From Pelargonium tetragonum (lineage: Eukaryota; Streptophyta; Magnoliopsida; Geraniales; Geraniaceae), in assembly GCA_036897445.1 (NCBI GenBank), contig JAYMTL010000030.1:62001-126000 (forward strand): a DNA stretch of 64,000 nt. Reading direction: 5' to 3'. Each line of letters starts with the position of its first letter. Position 1 is the stretch's first letter. The notes below the pieces were generated by a model. The model was not told where the DNA came from. It saw nothing but the letters and a program-made list of their open reading frames with translations, and made no database searches. Both the position numbers and the translations under genes were made by a program. Shown one piece after another: positions 1-13,019 of the stretch.

Positions 1-2519
1 CCAAGGCTCCGACTAAGGCTTTAGTTAGATCCGTGTTAAATTTAAACTGTTCAAGCGCTTTCCTTATTAAGGAGGATCGAGAGTAACAGATTTGTTGTGT
101 AAATTAATGAGGAATACCTTGGAATTTAACAATAGCATAAGAATTCTGTAACAACAACTATGGAGTAGTTTTCCATTATATTCGACTTAAAATGAGTTCT
201 TTTAAAAACCCCGCACCGATATTTTATATAGTAATAGGGAAAGTCAAAGTATCTGTGTACACCTAGCTTTTGTTGAATACAGATAAAACTAAGCAGTATA
301 CCAAGTGCTATGCCTTGAAAGAATTTAAGTATACAAAACATGTCAAACGGAGTGTAAGTCCTTTCGCAAGAGGGGTCTTTATCTAAGAGTCACCCGGCAA
401 GCAAGATTGAGAGTCCTCTACTAACAAATAACTAAAACGGAAAACAAGAGGAGTATCTGGAAGCTTGTAGGGTGTTATAAAGTAATAAGCCTTCTTGCTG
501 ATGAATAGAGCTCAAAACATTAAAATCTAGTATGGAAAAACTCCTTAAACGTCTAGTAACTTTATCTAATTCCAAGGAAAAATTTCTACTAAGTTTGTTA
601 TGGGATTCAACTTGAAGTGCTGTTAATAATTACGTTATTTCAAATACTACAGAATTGGGCAGGGCTTGTAATAGCAAGAGCTCTGCAACTCAGGTTATTT
701 CAAAATTTGTTTAGAAGGAAGTTAAGGGATTATAATAAAGACTTAGTCCTCGTGCTTTTTTTTACATTAAAGGGAAACTAGTCGCCTATTTATCAATTAG
801 ATAAAAAATTGAGTTTGGTGCACACAAGAATTCGCAGGGACAACCTATTAGTGTGATCTAGAGTCCTTAGTTATATGACAGAGTTCTTATAGTATTGTAA
901 GTTTGTTTTTCTATAAAAAAGACCTGGACTTGGGTTATAGCCATTGCGGTGTTATAAGCTATTGCGCAGTCTTACCAAACTTCTCTATATTTTAATTAAC
1001 TTTTGTTACTTGAAAGCTACTCCTCCGGAATACTGATAAAGCAGCCTAGACAAAAAAATTCTAGTTCTAGGAACTCCCTAACCAGAATCTAAAAACATTT
1101 ACCTATTTTTTTATTCAACAAGGAATCCTTTTAGAAAAGCCGGGCTTTCTTGAAATGGAGATTCCCCAAAAGCAAGTTTTCCTGCTATAAAGCAAAAAAC
1201 ACCTTTGCCAAATACTCTTCCCCAGCCCGCTTTTACATCAGTTTTACACAAAAATTCTTCTTTCGGTACTTTTTCTAAGCTATGACCAGCCTCTCGGTAA
1301 GAAGGAAGTCCTTGAAAGGTATCCCTATAGTTATTTAGAGCTTCTTAACTAAATTTCTATTCTTAACTCTTGTCTAAGCCAGGAGTAACCTAAGGAAATA
1401 GTAAGATTTTGAGTTACTATAAAATGAAACCAAGCAAAAAAAGACCAATAACTTCAAAGAGCTCCTTTTGGGTACTCCATCCATAAGGAATACAGATCCT
1501 TATTTAAGCACTTTTTTAAATTTCATTTATTTTAATATTATACTTTTTCTTACTATTTCACACTTGTAAACCCTAGAAAATCATCCTATGAAAACTAAAC
1601 ACTTATTCCTTTTGAGCTCCTACTTTCTCTTAGAAAATTTGATGGTGGATGCACAATTTAAGGTAACCAAAAAATAGAAAGTAGCGTTGAGGTATATACT
1701 AGACGGCACATTAACCGAACAAGAATATAAGTAAATCTTTAATTGAATCTCAAACTATAAATCAAATAAATTTCGGGGAACTTGAACCGGCGGTCATAGA
1801 TTTTATAGGGTATGTTTTACCTTTTTTTTAAGTGTAAGGTAGGTTAACCCTCCTATTCCTAGATTATTATTAAAAAGAAGGACTGGTTTAGATTAAACTT
1901 TTTAGGATTAGGAATTTAATATAAAAATGACCCCACTTCCTGAGTCCTGTAAGTGATCAAAATTATTGCCATGTTAAGGCAAATTAGAGTATTAAACATT
2001 GAACAAGTTTGAGATAAAAATGTCTGGATACCTACCCTTGGGAAAGATTAACCAAAATTCCAGTATTGATTGCTCGTAGCATTTAAGCCTCTTTAGTGTC
2101 CGAAAATTTGGTACCTAAGGGTAATAGGATTACTCCTAGCGGATACTTTTCATAATAAGTTACCCCCTACATACTACTCCATATAAAAACTCCCTTTATT
2201 GTGGAAACAGGAGTCTCTCACCTCTTTCTTTAAAACAAATTACGACTAAGAAACCCTCCAAGCTAAAGCTTGCCTTAGTTTTTGAGATTCGCAAAGGACA
2301 ACAACTTTAATATGTCCACCTTGGGCGGGCTTCACAGCCCCTTATAAGGTTTTAGAATAAGACAATAGAGTTGTACTTGATAGAACCAAGGGTATGTACA
2401 GGGCTCGCAATAGAAGAATATGCCTGGGAAACTCTTCTATATTTTTAAGGTTCTGTAATAAAAGATTTAATAATATTTAGTATTACTAGGTACAAAACTT
2501 AATAGGGGAAAGGACCTGA

Positions 2520-2532
2520 GGGGGGGGGGGGG
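2520..2532. repeat. Poly-G tract (13 G)
   Basis: Thirteen consecutive G residues sit in an otherwise AT-rich context, flanked by ACCTGA and AGGATTGACA. Such a run is very unlikely at this base composition. It could be a slippage microsatellite or a G-quadruplex-prone tract. Its length is also the kind of thing sequencing gets wrong. Confidence 0.9.
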
Positions 2533-5500
2533 AGGATTGACACACCGGAACTTACATTAACATTAGAGAATACTATATAAGTTTTCCAGTGTTTAATTTC
2601 CAGCGTAATAACCAGTTAGTACTAGTACTCTTTTTTCTTTCTTGTGCAGGGCAACTTAACTTATTTTATTCAAAAATTTTCTAAGCCCATCCCTAAATTG
2701 CATTTCTGAGAATAGATACTACACGCTTCGGAAAAGGTTTACTTATTAATTGGATACAAAGAGAAAATAGAGCCACTTATGACATAAAGTTTAGAGGCAC
2801 ATTCTTACTACTATCTGTATAAAGTACTTTCTTTTTCATTAAACATTTAGGAGTTCAGCTGCTAGTTATACCGCGTGGGAAGTGTATATAATATTTAAAA
2901 TACACTATAATTAAATGAAGTATAACTCCCTTTTTCGGGGATTCCTTTCAAAAAAAAATGTAGTAACAGAGTGCCCTGATTTTATAATTATAGCCAGAGG
3001 GGTCCTTTGGTTTCTATTCACTAGTAAAAAGAATTGAAATGGGTTCCTAGTAAAAAACAAGCCCTGCAGTTGCAGTTACTCCTAAATCTCTATTATAACA
3101 TAAGGAAATAAACACTAAAAAAAATTTTCAACCATCATAAGAAGGGGGGTACTCGTTCATTTTATACAGACTTTGAAGAGATTTTGCGCAGGCTTAGGCA
3201 TTAAGTTACTCTATAAATTTATACTTAGATAGAGGATTCCCGTGTACCTTTTTTATTTGTTTGTAATTTTAATTTATAGAGACGGTTTCCGTAATTTTGG
3301 ATGTAAGGGGTCTTCTAGTAAATAAAAAGCCCTTTCATACGTAGCTTGTTTTTTTAGGGGTTAGGGGGAGCCGTGGCAAAGGGGTGACTTTTAAATATTA
3401 TGGTCTAGTTCATAACTTTTGCTTCTCCGAAATAGGATAAACCAGTATTATACCCTCGAGTAACTAAAAGTCTGGATCACTACAAAGTATTAAAAGTAGC
3501 TCTGGGTTTTGAACCCATTTTCCTGGAGGGATGCTTTTTATACTGTTGCGACTTTGTTAAACACACCCCCTTATTTATTTAACTAAGCTAAAAAATCTTC
3601 CTCTTATTTTAGATAAAGTTTCTTAATTATCTTAACTTATATAAATGCACAAGAGTTAGCCAGGTATGGTTAAGGAGTTCTTGTCGGAGTTTGCTTAAAA
3701 AAACGCTTTTTTTTTGAATCTTACGCAAAGCCACTTCTAGAGTATAGGACCCCCTGAGTTATCCCCTTACACTAGAATCCTTCTTATTAGAAACTCTCAT
3801 CAGTAGAGATTTCATAAAGCGCCCTAAAATCTTGGAATACCGGATATAAACTCGGTTTCTAAAGCATAACTTTCCGGGAAAGGATATGACATAAAGCTTG
3901 CTCTTTAATTAGCGCGGACTCCTACTTAGTAGGGCCCCGTATGAATTCAACTGCATATATAAACTAAAATTGAATTGAAATCTGTACACTTGGACTTTAT
4001 AATACACCTTTGCCTTGCCGGTTATTTTTATTGTAATTCTTTTTTGTGCGCCATTAAAACAAGAACTGAGCCTGGAAAGTAATTTCTCTAAAAAAAAGTT
4101 GAACTAGTGATGTGACATTTATAAGATATAACCTACCCCTATAAAAAATCCAAAACGGGATACTTAGGCATTAGAAGGCTCAAGTAATTCTGTAAAAACT
4201 TAATAGGGTATACTTTAATACAAAGCAAGTGTGCTAATTCGCAGACTATTGGGTTTCCCAAATTTCTGTATAATAAGGTTTAGAAAAAAAGAAATCCTAA
4301 GTCTTAGACACTGAAAATAGATGAGATTATCCCCTTTTTTTGATTAAGATCTTTCGGAATCTGTTACTGTAAGAAGCGAGGCATTCCTTTAGTACTATAC
4401 TAGCATCTAACTTAAGCCAAAACTAAATATTCAATCTATATAACGAAGTGCAGGCAAGGAAAGCAATAACACTTCATTAAATGAAATGACTTTTCCGCAG
4501 CCTAGTTAGAACCCTACCTCAAAACTACAGCTACATTGAATATAAGAGATTTCCTAAATTAGCCGTTTAGTAGGGCCCTTGAATTATATGACTTCGCTCC
4601 TCCTTAAAGGGCAAACTGAAGCTTAAGAAGTATTTCGCAGAAATTGATAGAAGTATAAGCAATCCACGGCTCTAAACATTGCGTTTTTAAAATTTTAGGG
4701 TATTGCTCGGGTTGCCCCTTGTATCCGGATTGAAAGCTCATGTTACTTTCCTTATAAATTAAAAAGGAGTTTACCGAGATCCTTGAGTAGTGAGTTAATA
4801 AATAAGACTTAAATGTTATCAAGCTTTAGGCCTGCTTTAGTTAAAAAATAGATACCAAAAGTATAGAATTTATAAGCGTTTTTTACTCAAGTATTTCGTA
4901 AAATAAAGATTCAATTATTACTGATTTACCTGTACAAGAGTTCCTAAGCTGAGCTATCTGATTGCCTTAATTTAATTCTCTCGTAGTTAGTGGATCTCTA
5001 CAAGCAAAAAGTAGAGCAAGAATCCCGCGTTATTTCATACAAAAATCAAAAAGGACTTCTAAATCCCCTTTAAAAAGGGTCTAAGGTTTCTGTAATATAA
5101 CCCCCTAATTATTCTTAAAAAAGAAAATTGAAACCATGAAAACAGGACGCGGTAGCCTTTTAAAGGTGCCTTTGGTTCAAAACTTCCAGTTTTCTTTTTA
5201 AGATTTTAAGAGTAGAGTCTCCAGAAAGCTTGCGGTATAATAACGCTCCATCCCGGAGATACGATAACCTAAAGGTTGAAGCTTTTTTATTATCTCCTTT
5301 TTTGTCAGTATAAATGCAGAGTGCAGATAAAGAACAAGTTGTTTAAGACTTGAACCCTCTAAATTGGGGTCTCTTGAACTGAGTATGCCACAAAAAGGGT
5401 TTCTACCATTCGTGTTAATTTTACTATCAAAGGTTCTCTCGCTCAAGGAGCCCCAATACCTGAAATTCGATCTAATTTACTCTGTTGCTTAACACCTTTA

Positions 5501-6422
5501 CGTGGGTAGGGAGCTCCTACAATTCTGGTAGTTTTTATCTGGTTCCTTACCCAAGCCGCTAGAAGAATTTTTGTTCTATTGCATGTAAAAAATCCCAAGG
5601 CTTTCTAAAGTCTACCTTATTTTAGGTCCATCAAGAACTAGTAAAACTCTCTGCATTCGCGACGTCTAAACTCCCGTAATACAAAAAGGTGACAGCCTCT
5701 TGAAGTAAGGATAACTCATTTAATTTCTTTTTTTTAGCAGTAAATACCCGGCTTCCTTTACCAAAAGTTTCCTTTTAATCCGGTGTCTCGGTCGATTTTA
5801 GGAGTTCCTTTCCATACGGATCAAAAACCTTTTATGTATACACTTTAGTTCTTAGAGTTTTGTGGGCTATGTTACTAGTAGCCTATACACCTAAAGTATC
5901 TTAGACTAAGGAACCCTTAAGCGAGTAAGAACTCAAGAATGTATCAATTGTTTAGGTCGAAAGATTCGTTTTACTATACTCGCCAAGACCCAGGGTATTC
6001 CAATAAAAAGTTAGTAATTAAAGGTAACGAAGTTAATCCATCCAAATATACAATATAATTATGGTACGGGTTATATAGTATACGTGGAAAAGTGAAGCTT
6101 GACTAAATGCAATTTTATTATAGCGTTTCCGTGTCCTCAAATACAAAGAATTTAGGGAAGTTCTAAATCAAGCAAGGGCTCGACACTTTGAAACAATAAA
6201 ATACACTATGGCTAAACTCGCCCCTACTTAGAAGTAAACAGGGTACACAATTTATTTACTCAAATTTAAGGAGGAAAAGCTTCGACAAGGTTTCTATAAT
6301 CAGAGTAAGAATTGTAATAGGTTCCCTTATTTTTTAAGATCAAGTGATCGGGGACTAATAACTAACTCCTGTTTCAAGTTTATTAAAGTAGCTTGGAATG
6401 GTTTAACTCAAGCTTGCACCCC

Positions 6423-6436
6423 TAATTACATTACCT
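6423..6436 (+). repeat. Copy 1 of dispersed word TAATTACATTACCT
   Basis: Exact copy of a 14-bp word that also occurs at 15794 and 37538, at 16400 on the minus strand, and as 13 of 14 bases at 12445. Read on the minus strand, its neighbourhood matches the 16400 copy over about 19 nt with one difference (GAGGTAATGTAATTAGRGT). That suggests a piece of a longer diverged repeat rather than a binding site. Confidence 0.6.
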
Positions 6437-6773
6437 CAATCTAACTCGAGTACGAATTTCATGAAAAAAGGATGAAGTTGCAGATCTAAACAAAGCAATC
6501 TTAGTCATTTAGAGAAGCATAGGAGTCAAACAAATATGTAAAAGGGGCTCCTTCAGTTTAGTACTAAATATCTGGGCTATCCCGGCTTTTAAGATACAAG
6601 GAGTAAACAAGGCGTTGGAGGCTTATCTATCTTTTTTTTGAAGCAAGACCCGGTTAAGGCAGGTTAGTAATACAAGCACGAGTTTCCCTGTATTTTCTTG
6701 ATCTGTTATTGCTTTTTAACAGAACAAGGCAATTGTAATAATAAGGGGAACCGAAAGACTAGGATAGGTATGA

Positions 6774-6990
6774 ATAAGTAAAGTTAAGAAGAGGGCTATA
6801 CTTTTATAAAGGTAGAGCTCGCAAGACAAGTATACCAGGTATCAGACTAATAAGAAAGCTGTGGCTAATGGTAAGAAAGTTATAGTCATAAGACAAACCC
6901 AAGGCAGGTATAAGGGTTTAGTTAGCAAGACAAGTAAGGCTCAAAAGAAAAGAGAGAAAGATAGCTATGAAGAGAAGATTGGTTTTTCCC
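6774..6990 (+). pseudogene. Purine-rich protein-like remnant, family not recognised
   Basis: The plus strand turns strongly purine-rich, and one frame reads as a Lys/Arg/Gln-rich polypeptide for about 70 codons. It includes a basic stretch around 6850-6960 that looks like the charged tail of a nucleic-acid-binding or transposon protein. There is no intact start-to-stop frame, and I recognise no domain. It lies just upstream of two further plus-strand remnants (7300-7500 and 7650-9140) and could belong to the same old repeat. The call rests on composition and appearance only. Confidence 0.25.
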
Positions 6991-7299
6991 GTGCCCCTCT
7001 GTTTCCTATTATGAAAGTATAGTTAGTTTTCTTCCTGATCCTGTTTTTCTAGGACCTTCGAGGATCTAATAACATTTAGTTCTAAAGACTGAGGCTTAAA
7101 AAGAGGTATTACAAAAAGGGATGTTAAACTTTTTAGTATGAAAGCAAGTCATAAGAAGCGGATGGCTGTCTTAACGTAAGTTAGGTTTAATATACTAGCT
7201 TAAACGTTAACCTCCTTCTCTACGTTCCGTTCGGTAATAATAATCTTTCTATGCACTCTAAGGCTTTATCCTCTTTGAACGATAAGAGCAAGGAAAAGG

Positions 7300-7500
7300 A
7301 ACATGAGGGGTCTTAAGACTATAGCATCTAATACTACTAACTAAGACTCAGAAAGCTATTAATATATCTATAAGTACTATACAGTGGCTATAAGAGTAAT
7401 AAAGTTATTTAGAAAAAGAATATACTAAAACAAATGTAGGATACTTCTATACATAAGCTAGCATAGAATAAGAGAATAAAAGTAAAGAGTTGATGTCATA
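7300..7500 (+). pseudogene. Plus-strand protein-like remnant with possible helix-turn-helix
   Basis: One plus frame reads like protein for about 60 codons apart from stop codons. Near 7350-7400 it contains an Ile/Ser/Thr-rich segment of the kind seen in the recognition helix of transposase helix-turn-helix domains, followed by a Gln/Glu/Lys-rich stretch. It is broken. The transposase link is only a resemblance by eye. A 16-nt word here (7387-7402) recurs inverted at 26406-26421, but a few matches of that length are expected by chance in this window. Confidence 0.2.
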
Positions 7501-7647
7501 CTCTCGCTCGAGTTAAAACAGGGAAAGTCCAGCTAAAGTCAATTCCGGTAAGGACAATCTAAAAAGTATGTAGAACATAGAATAGAGCAAATCCATAAAA
7601 CTTATGCCTAGGAAAAGTTCCCTTGTAGCTCTTAAACTTAAGACTGA

Positions 7648-9144
7648 CGCTCTCCTTTTAAAATTTAGTGCACCCCCAAACCCGCTATATATATATATAT
7701 GTCTTGGTCTTGTAAGGAATATATTTACTAGAGCACCCCTACTCGAACTTGGGAATACCACAGAAAAGCTTTTTATGCTAGTAAGTCTATATTAAATAGA
7801 AAATCTCATTAGAAGTTAAAAGTAGCATGGGGGGGCTCCCTTATACATAATTGGTATTAAGATACTCTTGCGCAAACGGCTCGGTGGAAATCCTGTTTAC
7901 AGGACTAGACATACTCTCAATTACTAGATTATAAATATTCACGCGAAATAGTATAAAGCATACCACTCTTTTTTCGTTCATTCTATTTTCATTTTAAGGG
8001 TTTTGAAAAATTTTTCATTTATTCTTAAAGTAAAGAAGCTCAAACAAAATAGAACATCCTCGATAAGTGCGTTTTACAAAGTTACAGTCCAGAAGAAAAA
8101 AGAAAAAGGGTCCTAAAAGCTCTTTCCGATTATGAATTTCCAGGCTTTTTGAATAGAAAACCTAGGGCTTCTCTTTACTCTTTAATTGATTGCAAAACTT
8201 TAAAAAGACTATCAAGTGACTCAACGAAAGATTTTAGAAAGTTTAGTAAGATAACAAGTTAAGGATACTCTATCGAGTCGAGAAATTAAGCTGCTTTTAT
8301 AATGTAGAAATGGAGTATAGGAATTGCCAAATACAAAGAGAGGGTTTCTTTGCTTTCTAATAAATTTTCTAGGAAAAAAAGTTCCTATTTGTTAATTTAA
8401 GATTAAGAATATGAGACAGAATAAGAGTTGAGTAAGATAGAGATGCGCAAGGTAGCGCTGCAAAGATTACAGGCAAAGCTCCCAATATAAGAAAAGTAGA
8501 GGTTCGAAGAGTAACACAAAGTGGGGGATAAGGAGTTAGTAAATTATAAGTAAGACAGGAGGAATGCCCTTTTAACAACAATACAACTAATAAGTAAGAT
8601 AACTTCCTAATTACAAAAGAGCTATCTTATTAATAAAAAAGGGCCGGTAGCTGGGTTTTCCTTTTCTCTTTTATCCGGCATAAAGTGCTTTACGGGGCCC
8701 TTCTGCTTTTTGAAATAGATTTATGGTATGGTAGCGTGTAAATATCTTAGAGACACTGGGTTCAGGCAGTAGCTAAAAAGACTTATATAGTATAGGAATA
8801 AAGAAAATGCAGGTATTAAGCAGTAGTTAGTATAAAAGGGCTGTCCCGATATTACTATTAAGAGCCCCCAAAATAGGATTTCCCTTAAAAATAGATATAA
8901 AAAATTTTTGACTTCAGTTTCTTCTTTTTTAGAGCCTCCACCTGACGAAATCTCGGGTTCATTTTGGTCATATTCCTAAAGTCTAGCCGGGTTTTACTTA
9001 TAAGGGACTGGCTAAGAAACCTTAATTAATTAAAAATCCAAGGTTACTCATATAAGATTAAGTTGCACTCTCTTAGTATTAGTAAAAGGGGCGAGCGGGG
9101 TTATTATAAGTAGAAAAAGAAAAAGAAAGTTAAAAAAAGTTTGA
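7648..9144 (+). pseudogene. Long plus-strand remnant free of in-frame TGA; family unknown
   Basis: In the frame whose codons start at 7648, no TGA occurs until 9142-9144, although TAA and TAG are frequent. The reading is rich in Lys, Ser, Leu and Gln. Its most protein-like part (about 8100-8620) includes a Glu/Lys/Gln-rich, coiled-coil-like segment at 8400-8530 where the first codon position is purine-rich. I recognise no domain. Two explanations fit: an old coding repeat whose Gln and Trp codons were turned into stops by C-to-T mutation, or a gene in a TAA/TAG=Gln code. Given the overall TGA density, about one frame this long is expected by chance in the first 9 kb, so confidence stays low. 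Confidence 0.25.
7686..7700. repeat. TA microsatellite
   Basis: Seven and a half perfect TA units, flanked by CCCGC on the left and GTCTTGG on the right. A simple low-complexity tract with nothing to suggest a function. Confidence 0.9.
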
Positions 9145-11690
9145 CTATAAGTGTTTGAAAAGTCTCTCCTGGAACTTAAGACCTCGTATATGGGAATAAT
9201 TCCCTTTAAATCTTAGCTTATTTGCCCCAAGCAATTTTCAAATTCACGCGCTATCTAAGTGATTTTCGTAACGGGGGTTTTAGTATTCCTTATACATAGT
9301 TTAATAACAACAGACTAAGAGTCTCATAAATTTTTCTCTTAGTATAGGCTCTTTTGTAGTATAAAGTTAGGGGTCTATAGAATGCCTTTCATTTTCGTGC
9401 CGAGTTCCTCTAGTCTTTTAGTTATTTTCCGACATTGACAAGGGTTAACAGGGCCTTAAAAGCACTCGCTTGCACCCTAAGTTTTTGTTATGTCATCTTT
9501 TTCACTTATTCACCCTTAAGAGAATCCTTAGAAAGAGTCCTTAAAAAGGGAGCTAGTCAAGTGGAATACTTATAAAAAAGAGTTTCAAAGGGTTCTTCTA
9601 ACGTAAATAGCTTTTTGGATTCCTAAGCCTAAGTATGTATACTCCTAAATTTCAGTTTCATTTAATACTCCTGTAAATTATAGCTTAGGAAGAGTAAAGT
9701 TTATCGACACTAGGAGGAAGCTGGTCAATAATTTATTATCTAGAGACACAGCATTCTGTACAGTAAGGGCTTTCAAGGAAAACAACAAGTGTCTCCTTTT
9801 TTTAGTGTTTTGAGATCCCTAGACCCGGTAAACTACTCGGCTTATAAGGACTCCCTCTTAATCATAATGAGTGTTGTACCTGCTTTTGGCTTTTATCAGG
9901 ACTGCGGCTTCTTTATGGATTCTTTTTGACTAGGTCCCTTGTAGAAAGATAGAGTCTACCTCTATACTCGAATCGAATTGGAGTAGTCTACTTTCTTAAG
10001 AAACTTTTTGTAAATCTTTTTTACTACTGTATCTCTTATTTTAAGCTTCCTGTGCATCAAAAAAGTTTTTAGTCTAGTTGCGTCTCGGAAACTTCTTTAT
10101 AAAGGTATTGTAAATAAGAGACGCTTCTTTTCCGTCCTTGGTATCCGGCTCTATTAAGACTATAAATTTTCATATATTTATCTGTTTTTCCTCAGAAAGT
10201 GTTATTTTCAAGGCACATAAAGTCCTATAAAGTTTAGAGTATTACGCATTTAGTATAAGCGAGACCCTTCTCATAAAAAAGAATCTTTAATCTGTATTAT
10301 AGAGATATGCCCGTGGATTCCTCAAGGGGTATTACATAGCAGAACTACTACACTACAGTATAAGAGTCAAATAAAAAGACCTTGATATAATAGGGCCCTC
10401 CTTTTTATTCTGAGCTTTCTCTGCTTTACTAGCTACTAGGACTAAAACTTTCTAATCTAAGATGACATAGAACTTATATTAGAAAGAGTAGCTCTTACGG
10501 CTGCGCCTATTTAGGAAAGAAAAGATTTCAAAGCTAAAAATAAGCAGTCTCCTGACCTAAAAAGTAAGTAATAGTACTAAGAAAATCCGACCGATAAGGG
10601 TAAGGGGCACAAGGTTGCTCTATTGACATATCCTCAGAAGAAAGTGTATCAGATTAATCAATTTATTAAAGGGTTATTTGTAGACAAAGTTGTTTCTAAC
10701 GTTTAAGGTATAATTTCAATTATACAAGGCAGGAAATATGTAGTATTTAAGTCTTGTTTTCGTTTTTTGTTCAAAATCTACTTGACTTTTCAGACGGATC
10801 CTTTATCATTTAATAGATATATTAGACTCCGTTTCAGCTCAATCGTTTAGTACTCTACTCTAAATTTTATTCTCTTGTAGTACCCTAGTTATGAGAAATT
10901 TATATAATCTTATTAACTTTGTCGTTTAGACTAGACACTCGCTTTATACAAAAAAAAAAGACTTGAACTTGTCTCTTCCTAGAAATAACCATACCAACGC
11001 TTTACAAAGGAGGGGCCCCCGCGGGTCTAACTAAAACTAGCAAAAAATCCTTTTTAAGTAGCCCCTTGTAGTGTAGCTAAATTTTATGCTGTAGAAGCCC
11101 CCTCGATATAATTTAAGAATCCTTGTGCACTTACCCTCAAATCTTTTGGGATTTTTAACAAGTGAAAGGGAACCCCGCCCCCCCTTACTTACAGGCATTT
11201 GTGTCTCTTTAGGATCACAAGGAATTTTCTAACTAAGTTAATGCTCCGCAATCCTTTTGCTACGCCCGAATTCGTTTTTACAAGAGAAAGTCTTTTAGCT
11301 CTTACTTAGTCTTAGCTAGTGAAAAGGGAAGATTATAACTGGAGACGTTCCTATATCCTTAAGTTTAAAGTTATTTTTAGGGAATTCTAGTAAATTAAAT
11401 AATAAAGAAAATAGAGACAGATTCTTAGTCTTATTTAAAAGGATTAGAACTTTCGCCTTTTTTATGAGACCTTTTTGTATAGGGGTATTCCCTAGTTGTT
11501 TTTATATAGTTTAAGGGTTTTAGTAAGAGGAGCACTCTTGTCTTCTGTACTTCTGAAATAGTGTTACTGCCTTCTAGTGTATAGGATAGGACTTGAACTC
11601 GCGTATTGTCTTTGTAGTAAATAAGGTAATAAAGGATAGCACTTCATTTTCTTACTTAATCAGGCATATTCTCCTAAGGGAGTTTAGCTA
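9145..11690. other. Gene-free AT-rich background
   Basis: No standard-code frame here reaches 60 codons, and I see no RNA gene. The stretch shows the usual high TpA and scattered G/C clusters. A 10-A run lies near 10950. A tRNA T-arm-like string on the minus strand near 11590 lacks a matching acceptor stem, so it is not called. Confidence 0.55.
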
Positions 11691-12413
11691 ATACTAATAA
11701 GGAAGCCAGTAAGGGAGAGTGACTCCTACGCTCCTCTATTTCATTTCCAAATTACAGATAATTTAGGGGATAAAGGCAAAGTTTAGTTAGGGAAAGTAAA
11801 GCCAAAACGACAAGAAAGGGATATAAAGGAATAATACGACTTCTAAAATAAGTATAGCTCTAAATAAGAAAGTTGTGAGGAGTCAGAAAAGTACGACTCA
11901 GAAAGGTTCCAGTTATTTATATAAGCAGGGACAGGATTCGGTAGAAAATCAAGTAAATGAGTTAAGTTATAGACTTTTATTTACGGGTGTCCCAATCGGC
12001 TATATTCAGTAAAGCTTTCTAATCCCCTTACTGCTTTTTGCTTTTACGTGGGTTTTTAAGGCTAGGCAGTTTACTATAAGAAATAAAAAGGGGTACGGGT
12101 ACTTGAGAGGCTCTAAGAATATTCAACAAAGGTTTCAATCTATTAGCCTGTGTATGTAAGCAGGTTCTTTACTTATGCCTAATCTCTCTATAAGCCGGTT
12201 TCTTAAGAGACTTTTTAGAAAGGAGTTTTAGGAAATGTATTTAAAAATATAGAGGATTCTTCTAGTTCTAAAAGTCCTTTTTAGGTAAGTGTAGCTAGAA
12301 AGACTGGGATATATATTTATTGAGATAGGTTCTTTTTAAAATTCAGAAAGGTAGGACTTTGGGTATAAGAGTAACAAACAAGTAGGGGGAAGGTAATAAG
12401 AGTTTGGTGTCTA
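11690..12413 (+). pseudogene. Purine-rich patch, possible coding remnant
   Basis: The plus strand is rich in A and G (for example 11770-11920) in the same style as the remnants at 6.8 and 13.1 kb. No standard frame is open for more than a few dozen codons and I recognise no domain. It is probably part of the same degraded repeat compartment, oriented plus. Support is compositional only. Confidence 0.15.
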
Positions 12414-12455
12414 TAAGGGTATCCGTGTTTCTCTATAAAACTAGAATTACATTAC
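12414..12455 (-). repeat. Copy 2 of dispersed repeat, with extended homology to 16.4 kb
   Basis: Read on the minus strand, this 42-nt segment aligns without gaps to 16402-16443 on the plus strand at 29 of 42 positions. The alignment includes the perfect block GTAATGTAATT and a second block ending ATACC. The match extends well beyond the shared word, so this is sequence homology rather than a chance motif. With AATTACATTACCT at 12445-12457 it is the second copy of the family. Confidence 0.5.
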
Positions 12456-13019
12456 CTTCCTTCGGATGCCCGCAATCGGTTATAATCTTACCCTTATACA
12501 ATAAAGGCTTAATCCTCTAAATAATATTGGGAGCTTCAAAGAAGAGGAATATCCTTAGTAATACACTAGAATACCTATTACTCTAATACATATTTAATAA
12601 ACCCCAAGGAAACTAATTAACCAAGAGCCTCTTGTTTTAAGCTATCTTTATTCTGGTGAGACTACAAAATATAAAGAAAAGTCTTGCCAAAAGGAATTCT
12701 CTGTGTTCTGCTTTATAGTATCTGGGTAACGGTACTAAGTAATGAATAAAAGAAGCCAAATTCCTTTGCGATAAGGACTTTTGTATGTAGAAAGCTTGTT
12801 TCCTTATTTTCCTAAACCACTGGGGAATCCCCGGGAAATAGAAAAGTGTAAAGGAATGATTTTTTTTCTAGGTCTAGAAATAAACTAACGAAATCAAAAG
12901 AATTTCTAGGAGATTACAGTAAGGCTTTTGTGTTCCTTTGTTTACCTGTTTAGAATTTGAGTTCTAAAACTAAAGGCAAGTTTTTCTTGTCCTTCTGATC
13001 CAGTTTTAAGTAAGTCTAC

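Larger units (their letters stand above)
1..6700. other. Gene-free AT-rich background
   Basis: I see no recognisable gene, RNA or mobile element here. The longest standard-code frames are 70-80 codons and carry no motif I know. Hand counting TGA and TCA in every frame over 1-9144 gave about 107 TGA and 90 TCA. That is roughly 0.6 of what base composition predicts, and they are spread over all frames rather than missing from one. Runs of A or T alternate with short G/C clusters such as AGG...CCT. A 13-G run lies at 2520 and one copy of the dispersed TAATTACATTACCT word at 6423. Confidence 0.6.

Noticed and set aside
7387-7402. 16-nt word shared with 26406-26421 in inverted orientation
   Set aside because: A handful of 16-nt matches is expected by chance in 64 kb of this composition, so it is not evidence of homology alone.
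1-9144. A gene-dense genome in which TAA and TAG mean glutamine
   Set aside because: TGA-only open frames follow a random length distribution in all six frames, long ones occur equally on opposite strands, and TGA and TCA are scarce in every frame rather than in one. Kept as an open question in the findings.
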